Below are positions 24,786 through 33,735 of a DNA stretch of 64,000 bases, piece by piece (position 1 is the stretch's first letter; each line of letters starts with the position of its first letter). The notes under the pieces were generated by a model that saw only the letters and a list, made by a program, of their open reading frames with translations, was not told where the DNA came from and did no database searches. Source of the DNA: Myxococcales bacterium (GTDB taxonomy: Bacteria > Myxococcota_A > Polyangia > Polyangiales > Ga0077539); NCBI GenBank assembly GCA_030652255.1, contig JAUSAZ010000209.1, positions 35,465-99,464 on the forward strand. Direction: 5' to 3'. Both the position numbers and the translations under genes were made by a program.

Positions 24786-26174
24786 CTCCGCCCGGGCCTC
24801 GATGCGGGCCCTCGCGCCGGCCATCGCCGCGAGCACCCGCCGCCGCGCCGGGGCGCCCGGCAGGTCGCGCCGCTCGATGGCCACCTCGGGGTCGAGCGCG
24901 CGGTAGATGTCCTCCTCGAAGAGCGCGTGCGCCTCGCGGTACGTCTCCAGCGAGAGCTGCCCGAGCTCCTTCGACTCGGAGAGGGCGCGCGCCACCAGGC
25001 GGCCCGCCACCTCGTGGGCGTGGCGGAAGGGAACGCCCTTCGCGGCGAGGTAGTCGGCCACCTCGGTCGCCACGGTGAAGCCCGCGCCGAGGGCGGCGCG
25101 CATGCGGTCGCGCTTGAAGCTCATGGCCCCGACGGCGTCGGCGAGCACCTCGGCCGCATCGCGCACGGTGTCCACCGCGTCGAAGACGGGCACCTTGTCC
25201 TCCTGGAGGTCGCGGTTGTACCCGAGCGGCAGGCCCTTGAGGATCACCAGCAGCGACACGAGGTCGCCAATGACCCGGCCGGACTTGCCCCGCACCACCT
25301 CGGCGACGTCGGGGTTCTTCTTCTGCGGCATCATCGACGAGCCCGTGGTGTGGGCGTCGGCCATCTCCACGAAGCCGAACTCCTGCGTCGACCAGAGCAC
25401 CAGCTCCTCGGAGAGGCGGGACATGTGCACCGCCGCGATGGCCAGCGCCGCGAGCAGCTCCAGGAGGAAGTCCCGGTCGGCGGTCGCGTCGAGGCTGTTG
25501 CGCGAGGGGCCGTCGAAGCCCAGCGCCCGCGCGGTCATCTCGCGGTTGAGGGGGAAGGTCGTTCCGCACACCGCGCCGCTGCCGAGGGGCGACTCGTTCA
25601 TGCGCACGGCGGCGTCGTCGAGGCGCCCGCGGTCGCGCCCGAGCATCTCGACGTAGGCCATCAGGTGGTGCGACAGCCGGTTGGGCTGCGCCCGCTGCAT
25701 GTGCGTGTACGCCGGGACCAGCGTGTCGATCTCCTGCTCGGCGCGGCCCACGAGGGCGAGCGCGAGGCGGTCGAGCGAGCGGCCCACGTCGGCGCATGCG
25801 CGGCGCGCGAAGAGCCGCAGGTCGGTGGCCACCTGGTCGTTGCGCGAGCGGCCCGTGTGGAGGCGCGCGCCCACGTCGCCCTCGCGCGCCGTGAGGGCGG
25901 CCTCGACGTTCATGTGCACGTCCTCGCGGGCGGCGTCCCAGGGGAAGGTTCCTGCGCGCACCTCGTCGCGGATGCCCCCGAGGCCGCGCTGCACCTGCCC
26001 GAGCTCCTCCGCGGTGAGCACCCCGATGGAGGCCAGCATCTCGGCGTGCGCGAGCGAGCCCGCGATGTCCTCCTCCGCGAGCCTCGCGTCCACGTCCACG
26101 CTCGCCAGGAAGCGCGCCGCCCCGGCGTCGAGCTCCTGCGAAAACCGTCCGCCCCATGCCGTCTTCGTCGCCAT
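24753..26174 (-). CDS. argH: Argininosuccinate lyase
   Basis: The enzyme cleaves argininosuccinate to arginine and fumarate in the last step of arginine biosynthesis. It is 473 aa, normal for the family. Motifs include the opening AWGGRFSQ, the HTGRSRNDQVATDLRL segment, the THMQRAQP motif and the fumarase-superfamily signature GSSMMPQKKNPD. The start at 26174 has a GGAGACTGGAAC sequence upstream. The C-terminal 11 codons lie on the strand opposite the end of the LeuB-like gene. No other arg gene is nearby. Confidence 0.96.
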   Translation of the reverse strand: MATKTAWGGRFSQELDAGAARFLASVDVDARLAEEDIAGSLAHAEMLASIGVLTAEELGQVQRGLGGIRDEVRAGTFPWDAAREDVHMNVEAALTAREGDVGARLHTGRSRNDQVATDLRLFARRACADVGRSLDRLALALVGRAEQEIDTLVPAYTHMQRAQPNRLSHHLMAYVEMLGRDRGRLDDAAVRMNESPLGSGAVCGTTFPLNREMTARALGFDGPSRNSLDATADRDFLLELLAALAIAAVHMSRLSEELVLWSTQEFGFVEMADAHTTGSSMMPQKKNPDVAEVVRGKSGRVIGDLVSLLVILKGLPLGYNRDLQEDKVPVFDAVDTVRDAAEVLADAVGAMSFKRDRMRAALGAGFTVATEVADYLAAKGVPFRHAHEVAGRLVARALSESKELGQLSLETYREAHALFEEDIYRALDPEVAIERRDLPGAPARRRVLAAMAGARARIEARAESAEAGFNPGA

Positions 26175-26298
26175 CGTTCCAGTCTCCTTGCGTCGTTGCG
26201 GGCGCACCGTACCCAATGCCCCGGTGGCGGACAAAGCCCGATGTGGGGCGCCGTAGGGGTGCAATCCTGCCCTGCATCGGGCACGCTCCCGGGCCGTC

Positions 26299-28110
26299 AT
26301 GCACGTCCTCGTCGTCAACTGTGGCAGCTCCAGCATCAAGCTCGACGTCCTCGACCCCCACACCGGCGAGCGCGCCGCGACCGCCCGGGTCGAGCGCCTC
26401 CACGGCCCCGGGTGCGCCCTGGTGATGGGGGACACCGTCGTGCCCATCCCCGGCGCCGATCACGCGGGCGCCCTCGCGGTCGCCCTCCCGCGCCTGCTGG
26501 AAGGTCGCCCCGTCGACGCCGTCGGCCACCGGGTGGTGCACGGCGGCGCGCGCTTCGACGCCCCGACCCTGGTCGACGACGCCGTCCTTGAGGCCATCGC
26601 CGCGCTCTCGCCGCTCGCGCCGCTGCACAACCCGGCCAACCTCGCGGGCATCATCGCCGCCCGGGCGCTGCTCCCGAAGCTCCCCCACGTCGCGGTCTTC
26701 GACACGGCCTTCCACGCCACCATGCCGCGGCGCGCGCGCTCGTACGCCCTGCCGAAGGCCCTGGTGGAGAAGTACGGCCTGCGGCGCTACGGCTTCCACG
26801 GGCCGAGCCACGCGTGGGTGGCGCAGCAGGCGGGGCAGTACCTCAAGGAAGACCTCCGCGGGCTGCGGCTCATCACCTGCCACCTCGGCAACGGCGCGAG
26901 CGTCACGGCCGTCGAGGGCGGGCGCTCGGTAGAGACCAGCATGGGCATGACCCCGCTGGAGGGCCTGGTCATGGGCACCCGCGCGGGCGACATCGACCCC
27001 GGGGTGCTGCTGGAGATCGGCCGCCGCGAGGGCCTCGACGTCGAGGGCCTCGACCGGCTGCTCAACCACCAGTCGGGCCTGCTCGGGCTCTCGGGCGTGG
27101 GCAACGACCTGCGGGACATCGAGGCCCGCGCCGCGGCGGGCGACGAGGACTGCCGGCTGGCCATCCAGGTGTTCGCGCACCGGGTGCGGAAATACATCGG
27201 CGCGTATGCCGCCGTGATGGGCGGCGTCGACGCCATCGTCTTCACGGCGGGCATCGGGGAGAACAGCGCCCTCATGCGCCACCGCATCGCCCAGCGCCTC
27301 GACTTCCTCGGCGCGCGCTTCGACGAGGACCGCAACCGCGACGTCCGCGTGAGCGCCGCGCACCCCGTGGCGGAGTTCTCCGAGCCCGGGTCGCGGGTGC
27401 GCCTGCTCGTGGTGGCCACCGACGAGGCGCGCGCCATCGCCCACGACGCCGCGCTGCTCAGCGCCGGGGCGCAGTCCGTCGAGGCCGCGAGCCGCATCCC
27501 CATCGCCATCTCCGCGCGGCACATCCACCTCACGCGCGCGGCCGTGGACGCGCTCTTCGGCCCCGGCCACGCGCTCACGCCGTACAAGCCGCTCAGCCAG
27601 CCGGGGCAGTTCGCGTGCGAGGAGAAGCTCACCGTGGTGGGACCGAAGGGGCGCATTGCCAACGTGCGCGTGCTCGGCCCCGAGCGCCCGGAGTGCCAGG
27701 TGGAGGTGTCGCGCACCGACGAGTTCTCCCTCGGCGTCGACGCGCCGGTGCGCGACTCCGGGGACGTGACCAACACCCCGGGCGTCACGCTCGAAGGCCC
27801 GGCGGGGAGCCTCACCCTCACGAAGGGGCTCATCTGCGCGCGACGGCACATCCATATGCACCCCGACGACGCCGCCCGCTTCGGCGTGAAGGACCGCGAC
27901 GTCGTCGAGGTGGCCGTCGACACCGACGGGCGTGACCTGACCTTCGGCGACGTGCTCATCCGGGTGAGCCCGAAGTTTCGCCTGGAGATGCACCTCGACA
28001 CCGACGAGGCCAACGCCGCGCAGCTCAACGGCGGCGACGGGGGCGTGCTCGACAGCACCGGGGGCAGCGTGCGGCTGCGGCGGCGGAGCGTCGGGTTCGA
28101 TGCCGAGTGA
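26299..28110 (+). CDS. Acetate kinase - PduL-type phosphotransacylase fusion
   Basis: Residues 1-395 form a complete acetate kinase: Asn7 in VVNCGSSSIK, HRVVHGG at 77-83, FDTAFHATMP, YGFHGPSH, HLGNGASV, the SMGMTPLEGLVMGTRAGDIDPG region and FTAGIGENS. Residues 400-590 form a PduL-type phosphate acyltransferase, with its two zinc-site motifs ARHIHL (His408, His410) and RRHIHM (His517, His519). One polypeptide would thus interconvert acetyl-CoA (or propionyl-CoA), acetyl phosphate and acetate, with ATP formation. The ORF is continuous, so this is a genuine fusion. The downstream DUF1415-like gene overlaps it by 11 nt. Confidence 0.9.
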   Translation: MHVLVVNCGSSSIKLDVLDPHTGERAATARVERLHGPGCALVMGDTVVPIPGADHAGALAVALPRLLEGRPVDAVGHRVVHGGARFDAPTLVDDAVLEAIAALSPLAPLHNPANLAGIIAARALLPKLPHVAVFDTAFHATMPRRARSYALPKALVEKYGLRRYGFHGPSHAWVAQQAGQYLKEDLRGLRLITCHLGNGASVTAVEGGRSVETSMGMTPLEGLVMGTRAGDIDPGVLLEIGRREGLDVEGLDRLLNHQSGLLGLSGVGNDLRDIEARAAAGDEDCRLAIQVFAHRVRKYIGAYAAVMGGVDAIVFTAGIGENSALMRHRIAQRLDFLGARFDEDRNRDVRVSAAHPVAEFSEPGSRVRLLVVATDEARAIAHDAALLSAGAQSVEAASRIPIAISARHIHLTRAAVDALFGPGHALTPYKPLSQPGQFACEEKLTVVGPKGRIANVRVLGPERPECQVEVSRTDEFSLGVDAPVRDSGDVTNTPGVTLEGPAGSLTLTKGLICARRHIHMHPDDAARFGVKDRDVVEVAVDTDGRDLTFGDVLIRVSPKFRLEMHLDTDEANAAQLNGGDGGVLDSTGGSVRLRRRSVGFDAE

Positions 28111-28789
28111 CGCCGCCGGGGGGGGGACCGCAGACGAGGCCCTGGCGCGCGAGGCGAAGCGGCTCTTCCGGCGGTACACGGTGGAGATCGTCGAGGGGCT
28201 GGACATGTGCCCGTGGGCCGAGGCTGCGCGCCGGCGCTCGCAGGTGAGCGAGTCGGTCGAGCTCGGGCGGGCGCCCGACGTCGCGGCGGGGGCGGCGTGG
28301 GCCCGCCGGCTCGGGGAGGACCGCTCGGTCGAGATCGGGTTCCTCATCTGGCCGAGGGTGAGGGTGTCGCGCGCGGAATTCGTGGCGTACGTGGAGGCCG
28401 TGCGCGAGGCCTACGGGCGCGAGCCGGGGCGGGGCGGGGTGCTCATGGCGATGGTGGGCTTCCACCCCGAGCCCGAGCCCGACACCACCAGCGCCCTCTC
28501 GCTCATCAATTTCATCCGGCGGTGCCCCGACCCCACCATCCAGGCCATCCGCCTGAGCACCCTCGAAGAACTCCGCCAGCGCGACGGCACCAGCAAGCGC
28601 TTCATGCCCATGAGCGCCGCGCTCGCGCTGCCCCTCGACGTGCCCGCGCGGCGGCCGCTGCACGAGGTGGTCTCCGACGCCAACCAGCAGACCGTCGAGC
28701 GCCTCGGGGTGCCGCACGTCGAGGCCATCGTCGCCGACATCCACCGCGACCGCGACCGCTCGTACCGCGCCCTCGGCGAGGTGCCCTGA
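28100..28789 (+). CDS. DUF1415-like protein
   Basis: This 229-aa soluble protein resembles the DUF1415 family. The marker near residue 30 is VEIVEGLDMCPWAEAAR, and a central MVGFHPEPEPDTTS stretch precedes an INFIRRCPDPTIQAIR segment. The molecular function of the family is not known to me. Its ATG lies inside the end of the acetate kinase-PduL fusion gene (11-nt overlap), so the two are translationally coupled. That is the only functional hint. It is somewhat longer than typical members because of an Ala/Gly-rich N-terminus. Confidence 0.7.
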   Translation: MPSDAAGGGTADEALAREAKRLFRRYTVEIVEGLDMCPWAEAARRRSQVSESVELGRAPDVAAGAAWARRLGEDRSVEIGFLIWPRVRVSRAEFVAYVEAVREAYGREPGRGGVLMAMVGFHPEPEPDTTSALSLINFIRRCPDPTIQAIRLSTLEELRQRDGTSKRFMPMSAALALPLDVPARRPLHEVVSDANQQTVERLGVPHVEAIVADIHRDRDRSYRALGEVP

Positions 28790-28815
28790 GGCCGTCCGGT
28801 GCATCGCCTCTTGGC

Positions 28816-28845
28816 TTGTGGGCGCGAGAAGCGCCGTGATAGCGT
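28816..28845 (+). promoter_or_regulatory. Candidate promoter of the lipoprotein gene at 28876
   Basis: TTGTGG (28816-28821) is followed after 18 bp by TAGCGT (28840-28845). The same GGCTTGTGGGCGCG block with the same spacing precedes the pepA gene at 33633. A GGGAG ribosome-binding site follows before the ATG. The call rests on pattern and this one repeat. Confidence 0.45.
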
Positions 28846-28875
28846 CCGCGCCGCATTCAAGGGAGCGAAAATCGG

Positions 28876-29547
28876 ATGAAGCACGGATGGACGGCGCTCG
28901 TGGGTCTGTGTCTCGGCGCGATGGCCGCGGCGACCATCGGTTGTGAGGGTGATAGCAAGCTCACGGTGGTAACCGAGGAGGGCGCGACGGCCCCCCACGT
29001 CAACCTCCCGACGGTGCCCACGCTCCCGGCGCCGCCGCCGATCAACCACACCGACGGGTCGTTCACCGTCTACGGCATACGGCACCAGGCGACGCGCGAC
29101 CCCAACCTCTGGAACAAGCAGCAGCGCGTCCACGGCTTCGTCGTGAGCGTGTACACCGCGCGCAACCCCCGGGGCCTGCCCTGCACCGAGGCCGACCGCT
29201 GCGTCGAAGAGCGCCCGCACATCTACATCTCCGACGCCCGCGCCGAGCGCGACCCGGCCAAGATGATGATGGTCACCGGGTACGCCACCTTCCAGCACGA
29301 GATCGAGGCCGCCCGCGCGGCCGCCCGCGCTGGCCGCCAGCCCACCGCGGCGCAGCAGGCGCAGATCGCCGCCGGCCTTGTGAAGCCCGTCCCCACGGAC
29401 TTCGACGAGGGCGCCGAGGTCGTCGTGACGGGCAACTTCACCCGCCGCGCCGCCAACGGCCAGGCCGACTCCAACGGCCTGCTCGAGTACACCTCGCACA
29501 CCACCACCGCGCCCGCCCCGCCCGCCGCCAACGCTCCCCGGCGCTGA
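28876..29547 (+). CDS. Hypothetical lipoprotein
   Basis: This 223-aa protein has a signal peptide with a lipobox (ATIGCEGD, Cys about residue 23). A Pro-rich linker leads to a domain at about 60-200 that contains FTVYGIRHQ, a VHGFVVSVYTARN strand, and paired Cys residues in LPCTEADRCVEE. The C-terminus is Ala/Pro-rich. The strand pattern could be an OB-like fold, but I cannot assign a family. A GGGAG site precedes the ATG. It is probably periplasmic or on the outer membrane. Confidence 0.65.
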   Translation: MKHGWTALVGLCLGAMAAATIGCEGDSKLTVVTEEGATAPHVNLPTVPTLPAPPPINHTDGSFTVYGIRHQATRDPNLWNKQQRVHGFVVSVYTARNPRGLPCTEADRCVEERPHIYISDARAERDPAKMMMVTGYATFQHEIEAARAAARAGRQPTAAQQAQIAAGLVKPVPTDFDEGAEVVVTGNFTRRAANGQADSNGLLEYTSHTTTAPAPPAANAPRR

Positions 29548-29577
29548 CGGCCCCGGCCCCGCGACTCCCCCTACGGT

Positions 29578-31539
29578 TCAGTCCGCGTTCATCGCCTTGG
29601 CGACCTCGCGGCCGAGGGCGTGGTCTTCCATCATCGCGCGCGACCAGCGCTGCATCACCGCGCCGAAGTCCCCCAGCGCGATGCCCAGCGCGGCGAGCGT
29701 CTCCTTGCGCTTCTCCTGATCGGCGCGCAGCCCCCGCACCATCCGCACGTACTCCGACACCCGCGCCACGGCCTGCCCCGGGAACACCTCGCGGTCGCGC
29801 AGCGCCCCGTCGGGCGCCGAGTCGCGCGGGGCGGGGTCGTGCAGCGTCGCCGCGGGCTGCCACCCCTCGGAGGCCGCGTGCGACAGCACCAGGCACTGCA
29901 GCCGCACGTCGCCGAGCGTCCCGTGGTGGTGCGTGACCCGCCACGTCCCCGGCCGCACCCGCAGCAGCCAGGCCACCGCGCCGCCCGCCTGCGCCTCCAG
30001 CCCCGTCGGCAGCGCCACCGCCGCGCGCTCGCCCTGAAGACACGCGGCCATCCAGGCCTCCTCGCCGTGCGCCGCCACCGCCTCCGCCACGCAGCGACCC
30101 GAGGCGCGCGCCCAGGCCAGCACGAGCCAGCCGCTCGCGACGTCCACCACCTCCGTCACCGCCTCCGTGGGGCGCTCCCACCGCCCGGCGAGCCCGCCCG
30201 CGAAGGTCTGCCCGCTGGGCATCCCCGCCACCACCGCGACGCCGTCGGGCTCGCCCATCGCGCTCGTCACCACCGCGCACTGCAGCGCCGCGTCGCCCGG
30301 CCGCCACGCCGCGCCGCGCAGCCCCTCCGGGAGCGCCAGCGCCGCGGTGAGGGACACCCGCCGCGCGAGCGCCAGGGCCTCCGTCGATCGGTCGACGCTC
30401 AGCCACGCGACCTCCTCGCCGCCGCGGGCGAAGGCCTCGCTCCAGGCCTCGTCGGGGGACAGCAGCGCGGGGTCGGTCGTCCGCGCGTCGCGCGCCGTGA
30501 GCTCCGGCGCCACGGCCAGCAGGTGCCGGCGGCAGCGCTGGTAGGCCTCGCGCGCCGCGTCCTCGCCCCGGACGATGGACTCCGGCTCGGGCCACGGCTC
30601 GACGCCCAGGTCGGCCGCCGCGCGGTGCCGGAGCTCCCACGGCTCGCCGGGCTCGGCGCCGCGCCACCAGGGGAGCATCCGCGCGTCGAGCGCGATCACC
30701 GGGACGCCCTGGTCGTGCCGCACGCCCACGCGGTCGTGCGAGGGGGTCATCACCCCCGCCCGCAGGGGGCCCACCCGGGCCGGCGCCGCGACCAGCACCG
30801 CCCGGAGCGTCGCGGGCGCGGCGTGCGGGCGCGCCGTGGAGGGCCCCGCCGCGAGGGCCCGCGCCAGCACCGAGGCCTCGATGCGCAGGATCGTCGGGCC
30901 CGCGGCCGGCGTCGCCGCGGACTCCGCCAGCGCGAGGTGCTCGAGGTCGAGCACGTCGAGGCCGTCGGGCGACAGCCGTCCCCGGAGCGCGGGCAGCACG
31001 TGGCGGCCCACCGCGAAGACCGCCGCGGGGGCGCGCGCCGCGTCGAGCGTGCCCTGGAGCAGCATGCCGTGCACGGTGTCGGCGAGCAGCCGGCCCGCGT
31101 CGCGTCGCCACGCCGCGTGGCGCGCCGTGAAGTCGCCCCCGTCGAGCAGCACCGCCCGCACGACCGCCACGGCGTCGGCGACCCGCAGGCCCACCCGCGC
31201 CGTGACACGCAGGTGCCCCGCGCGCCCCGCGCCGAGCCCGTTGACCGCCCCGACGGGCGCGTCGACCTCGAGCGCCCACGGGCCCCCGGAGGTCACGAAG
31301 AATACCTGGATGTGTAAGGTCCCGTCGGCGTTTGCCCACGCGGCGACGGCGGGCCACTGCGCCGGGTCGAGGGTGTAGCGCCCGGGGCCCACCACGCCGA
31401 TGGGCGACCCCTCGGCGACGAACACCGCCTGCTCGTGCCCCTGCACCACCAGCGTCGCGCCCGCGGCCGGGGCCTCGGGCCAGCGGTGCACCCACTCCAG
31501 CGCGGCGTCGCCCCGCCGCACGATCTCCCGCTCGCTCAT
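29578..31539 (-). CDS. SPFH-like (virion-core-protein-like) large protein
   Basis: This 653-aa cytoplasmic protein has N-terminal 190 residues that resemble the SPFH-type family once named virion core protein: EWVHRWP, LVVQGHEQAVFVAEG, VVGPGRYTLD and then VFFVTSGGPW. A degenerate helical stretch follows. Residues 250-600 are Ala/Trp-rich and without a recognised domain. There is no signal peptide or membrane helix. The start at 31539 is supported by TAGCCT 8 nt upstream; an upstream ATG at 31560 is also in frame. The role is unknown; related proteins are thought to be membrane-associated scaffolds. Confidence 0.6.
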   Translation of the reverse strand: MSEREIVRRGDAALEWVHRWPEAPAAGATLVVQGHEQAVFVAEGSPIGVVGPGRYTLDPAQWPAVAAWANADGTLHIQVFFVTSGGPWALEVDAPVGAVNGLGAGRAGHLRVTARVGLRVADAVAVVRAVLLDGGDFTARHAAWRRDAGRLLADTVHGMLLQGTLDAARAPAAVFAVGRHVLPALRGRLSPDGLDVLDLEHLALAESAATPAAGPTILRIEASVLARALAAGPSTARPHAAPATLRAVLVAAPARVGPLRAGVMTPSHDRVGVRHDQGVPVIALDARMLPWWRGAEPGEPWELRHRAAADLGVEPWPEPESIVRGEDAAREAYQRCRRHLLAVAPELTARDARTTDPALLSPDEAWSEAFARGGEEVAWLSVDRSTEALALARRVSLTAALALPEGLRGAAWRPGDAALQCAVVTSAMGEPDGVAVVAGMPSGQTFAGGLAGRWERPTEAVTEVVDVASGWLVLAWARASGRCVAEAVAAHGEEAWMAACLQGERAAVALPTGLEAQAGGAVAWLLRVRPGTWRVTHHHGTLGDVRLQCLVLSHAASEGWQPAATLHDPAPRDSAPDGALRDREVFPGQAVARVSEYVRMVRGLRADQEKRKETLAALGIALGDFGAVMQRWSRAMMEDHALGREVAKAMNAD

Positions 31540-31588
31540 CGCCCCGCAGGCTACGCCCAATTGCGCCGCCCCGGGGGGGGGAGTGCCC

Positions 31589-32350
31589 TCAGCCCCGCTG
31601 CCCGTGGCGCCCCGCGCCCGCCGCGAAGCGCGCCGCCCCGGCGGCCCCGTCGGCCAGCAGCGCCTCGGCCCCGTCGGTGAACTCCGCGGCCAGCGCCTCC
31701 GCCGCGGGCAGCTCGAAGGCCCGGTACACCCCGCGGCGGTCGGCCATCGCGCAGGCCCACGGGTGCGCCGCGATCTCCTGCGCCAGCGCCTCGGCCGCCG
31801 CCCGCGCGCCGCCCCGCGGGACCACCCGGGTGACGAGGCCCATCGCGAGCGCCTCGTCGGCGTGGACGGCGCGGCCCGTGAGCACGAGGTCGAGCGCCCG
31901 CCCGAGGCCCACGACCAGCGGCAGGCGCGCCGTGCCGCCGTCGATGAGCGGCACGCCCCAGCGGCGGCAGAACACCCCCAGCACGGCGTCGTCTTCCATC
32001 ACCCGCAGGTCGCACCAGAGCGCGAGCTCGAGGCCCCCCGCGACGGCGTGGCCCGCGATGGCGGCGATGACGGGCTTGGGGAGGGCCATCCGTGACGGGC
32101 CCATCGGGCCGTCGCCGGCGGGGTCGAGGCGGTTGGCCTCACCCGTGGCGATGGCCTTGAGGTCGGCGCCCGCGCAGAAGGTGCCGCCCTCGCCGCAGAG
32201 CACGGCGACGCGCGCGGCGTCGTCCGCCGCGAAGGCCCGGAAGGCGTCCGCGAGGGCGTCGGCCGTGGCGCGGTCGACGGCGTTCTTCACCGCGGGCCGG
32301 TCGATGATCACCGTCGTCACGACCCCGCTACGCTCCACCCGCACCGTCAT
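31589..32350 (-). CDS. Enoyl-CoA hydratase/isomerase family protein
   Basis: This 253-aa crotonase-fold protein handles an acyl-CoA substrate. It has the opening VTTVIIDRPAVKNAVD, the first oxyanion-hole motif FCAGADLKAI, and the second around IAGHAVAGGLELALWCDLR. The catalytic Glu of classical hydratases would sit in RRWGVPLIDGG, where Glu is not obvious, so isomerase or other crotonase activity is possible. It diverges from the MpaB-type gene across 74 bp and is separated from the SPFH-like gene by 49 bp. No acyl-CoA partner enzyme is adjacent. Confidence 0.85.
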   Translation of the reverse strand: MTVRVERSGVVTTVIIDRPAVKNAVDRATADALADAFRAFAADDAARVAVLCGEGGTFCAGADLKAIATGEANRLDPAGDGPMGPSRMALPKPVIAAIAGHAVAGGLELALWCDLRVMEDDAVLGVFCRRWGVPLIDGGTARLPLVVGLGRALDLVLTGRAVHADEALAMGLVTRVVPRGGARAAAEALAQEIAAHPWACAMADRRGVYRAFELPAAEALAAEFTDGAEALLADGAAGAARFAAGAGRHGQRG

Positions 32351-32424
32351 CGCGCCTCCGCTCCCTTCGTCCCGTCGCCGCGCCGCTTGACCCGGGGTGC
32401 GCGCCCCGACGATCGTGTTCGACC

Positions 32425-33621
32425 ATGGACAACTACACCTGGACCGTCGAGCAGCTCGACGCCTATCGCAAGGCCGCCGACCCGCTGGCCGACGCCGTCG
32501 TGTCGGAGACCTACCAGCGCGGGAGCATCACCGCGGTCAACGACCTGCTCAACCGCATGGTGCGCGACGACATCCCGCCCCCGGAGGCGCTCCCGCCCGC
32601 GGCCCGCGCCTACTTCGCCGAGACCACCGGGCTCCCCGCGTGGACCGACCCGGACGCCATCAAGAAGGGCGAGGAGGTCTTCCTCCGCTACGGCATCCTC
32701 TCGCTGGCGTCGCTGCTCTGCGCGTCGCTGCCCGAGTGCTACGCGATGCGCAACGGGGTGCAGGTGCTCGCGATCACCCAGCAGCTCGGCGTGCACACCG
32801 AGCGGCGCATCTACCAGACCGCGCAGATGGTCATCAACGTGATGGCCTACGGGGGCCTGCTGCCCGGCGGCCGCGGGGTGCGCTCGGCGCAGAAGGTGCG
32901 GCTGATGCACGCCTCGATGCGCTACCTGCTGGAGGTCGACCCCGACGGCGTGCTCGAGCGCGACCCCGACCCTCGGAGCCTCGGCGCGCTCATGACCCGG
33001 CAGGTGTGGAACCCCGCGTGGGGCCGACCCATCAACCAGGCCGACATGGCCTTCACGCTGCAGACCTTCTCGACGGTGATCCTCCGGTCGTGGGAGGCCC
33101 TCGGGGTGGTGCTCGACCCCGACGAGCGCGCGGCCTACTACCACTGCTGGCGCGTCGTCGGGCACGTGCTCGGCGTCGACGCGGCCCTCAACCCGCCCAC
33201 CCTCGACGGCGGCCTCGCGGTGTACCGGGCGGTGCGCGCGCACCAGGAGGGCCACAGCCCCGAAGGGGTCGCGATGACGAAGGCGCTCGCGGACACGGTC
33301 GCGCAGACCCTCCGGGTCCCGTGGGTGTCCGACGACGCCGTCACCCTGCTCATGCGCCACCTCCTCGACGACGACACCGCCGCGCTGGTGGGCGTGCCCG
33401 CGACCAGCACCGTCGGCGTCGTCGCGATGAAGGGGCTCACCTCCGCCGTGTGGGCGAGCTCGCGCATGCGGGAGGGCTTCGGCGACCAGATCCCGCTGGT
33501 GCACCGCATCAACGCGTGCATCGGGGAGAGGTTCCTGGAGCGCATCGCGCGGCTCGACCGTGGGGGCGCGGGGCGGCTCTTCCACCTCCCGGAGTCGCTG
33601 CGCGCGGCGTGGACGGGCTGA
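32425..33621 (+). CDS. MpaB/latex-clearing-like oxygenase family protein (DUF2236)
   Basis: This 398-aa protein resembles the DUF2236 family, which includes fungal MpaB and bacterial latex-clearing protein Lcp; these are haem-binding oxidative cleavage enzymes. The all-helical pattern fits, with FLRYGILSLASLLCASLPECYA early on and a central YYHCWRVVGHVLGVD whose His residues are typical haem-ligand positions. There is no Tat signal or lipobox, so unlike Lcp it is probably cytoplasmic. The substrate is unknown. A GATCGTGTTCGACC stretch precedes the ATG, without a clear ribosome-binding site. Confidence 0.75.
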   Translation: MDNYTWTVEQLDAYRKAADPLADAVVSETYQRGSITAVNDLLNRMVRDDIPPPEALPPAARAYFAETTGLPAWTDPDAIKKGEEVFLRYGILSLASLLCASLPECYAMRNGVQVLAITQQLGVHTERRIYQTAQMVINVMAYGGLLPGGRGVRSAQKVRLMHASMRYLLEVDPDGVLERDPDPRSLGALMTRQVWNPAWGRPINQADMAFTLQTFSTVILRSWEALGVVLDPDERAAYYHCWRVVGHVLGVDAALNPPTLDGGLAVYRAVRAHQEGHSPEGVAMTKALADTVAQTLRVPWVSDDAVTLLMRHLLDDDTAALVGVPATSTVGVVAMKGLTSAVWASSRMREGFGDQIPLVHRINACIGERFLERIARLDRGGAGRLFHLPESLRAAWTG

Positions 33622-33632
33622 CGCCGCGCGGC

Positions 33633-33662
33633 TTGTGGGCGCGCGAACCCGCGTGCGAGTAT
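33633..33662 (+). promoter_or_regulatory. Candidate promoter of the aminopeptidase gene
   Basis: TTGTGG (33633-33638) and GAGTAT (33657-33662) are 18 bp apart and lie in a GGCTTGTGGGCGCG context shared with the promoter-like block at 28816. The leader to the pepA ATG would be about 65 nt and includes a GGGGGAAGGA ribosome-binding site. Confidence 0.4.
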
Positions 33663-33735
33663 CCGCCACCCTTCGCGCGCGGCGGCGGCTCCAGAGCCAC
33701 CGCAGGGGCGCCCGTCGGGGGAAGGAAACGCACGG

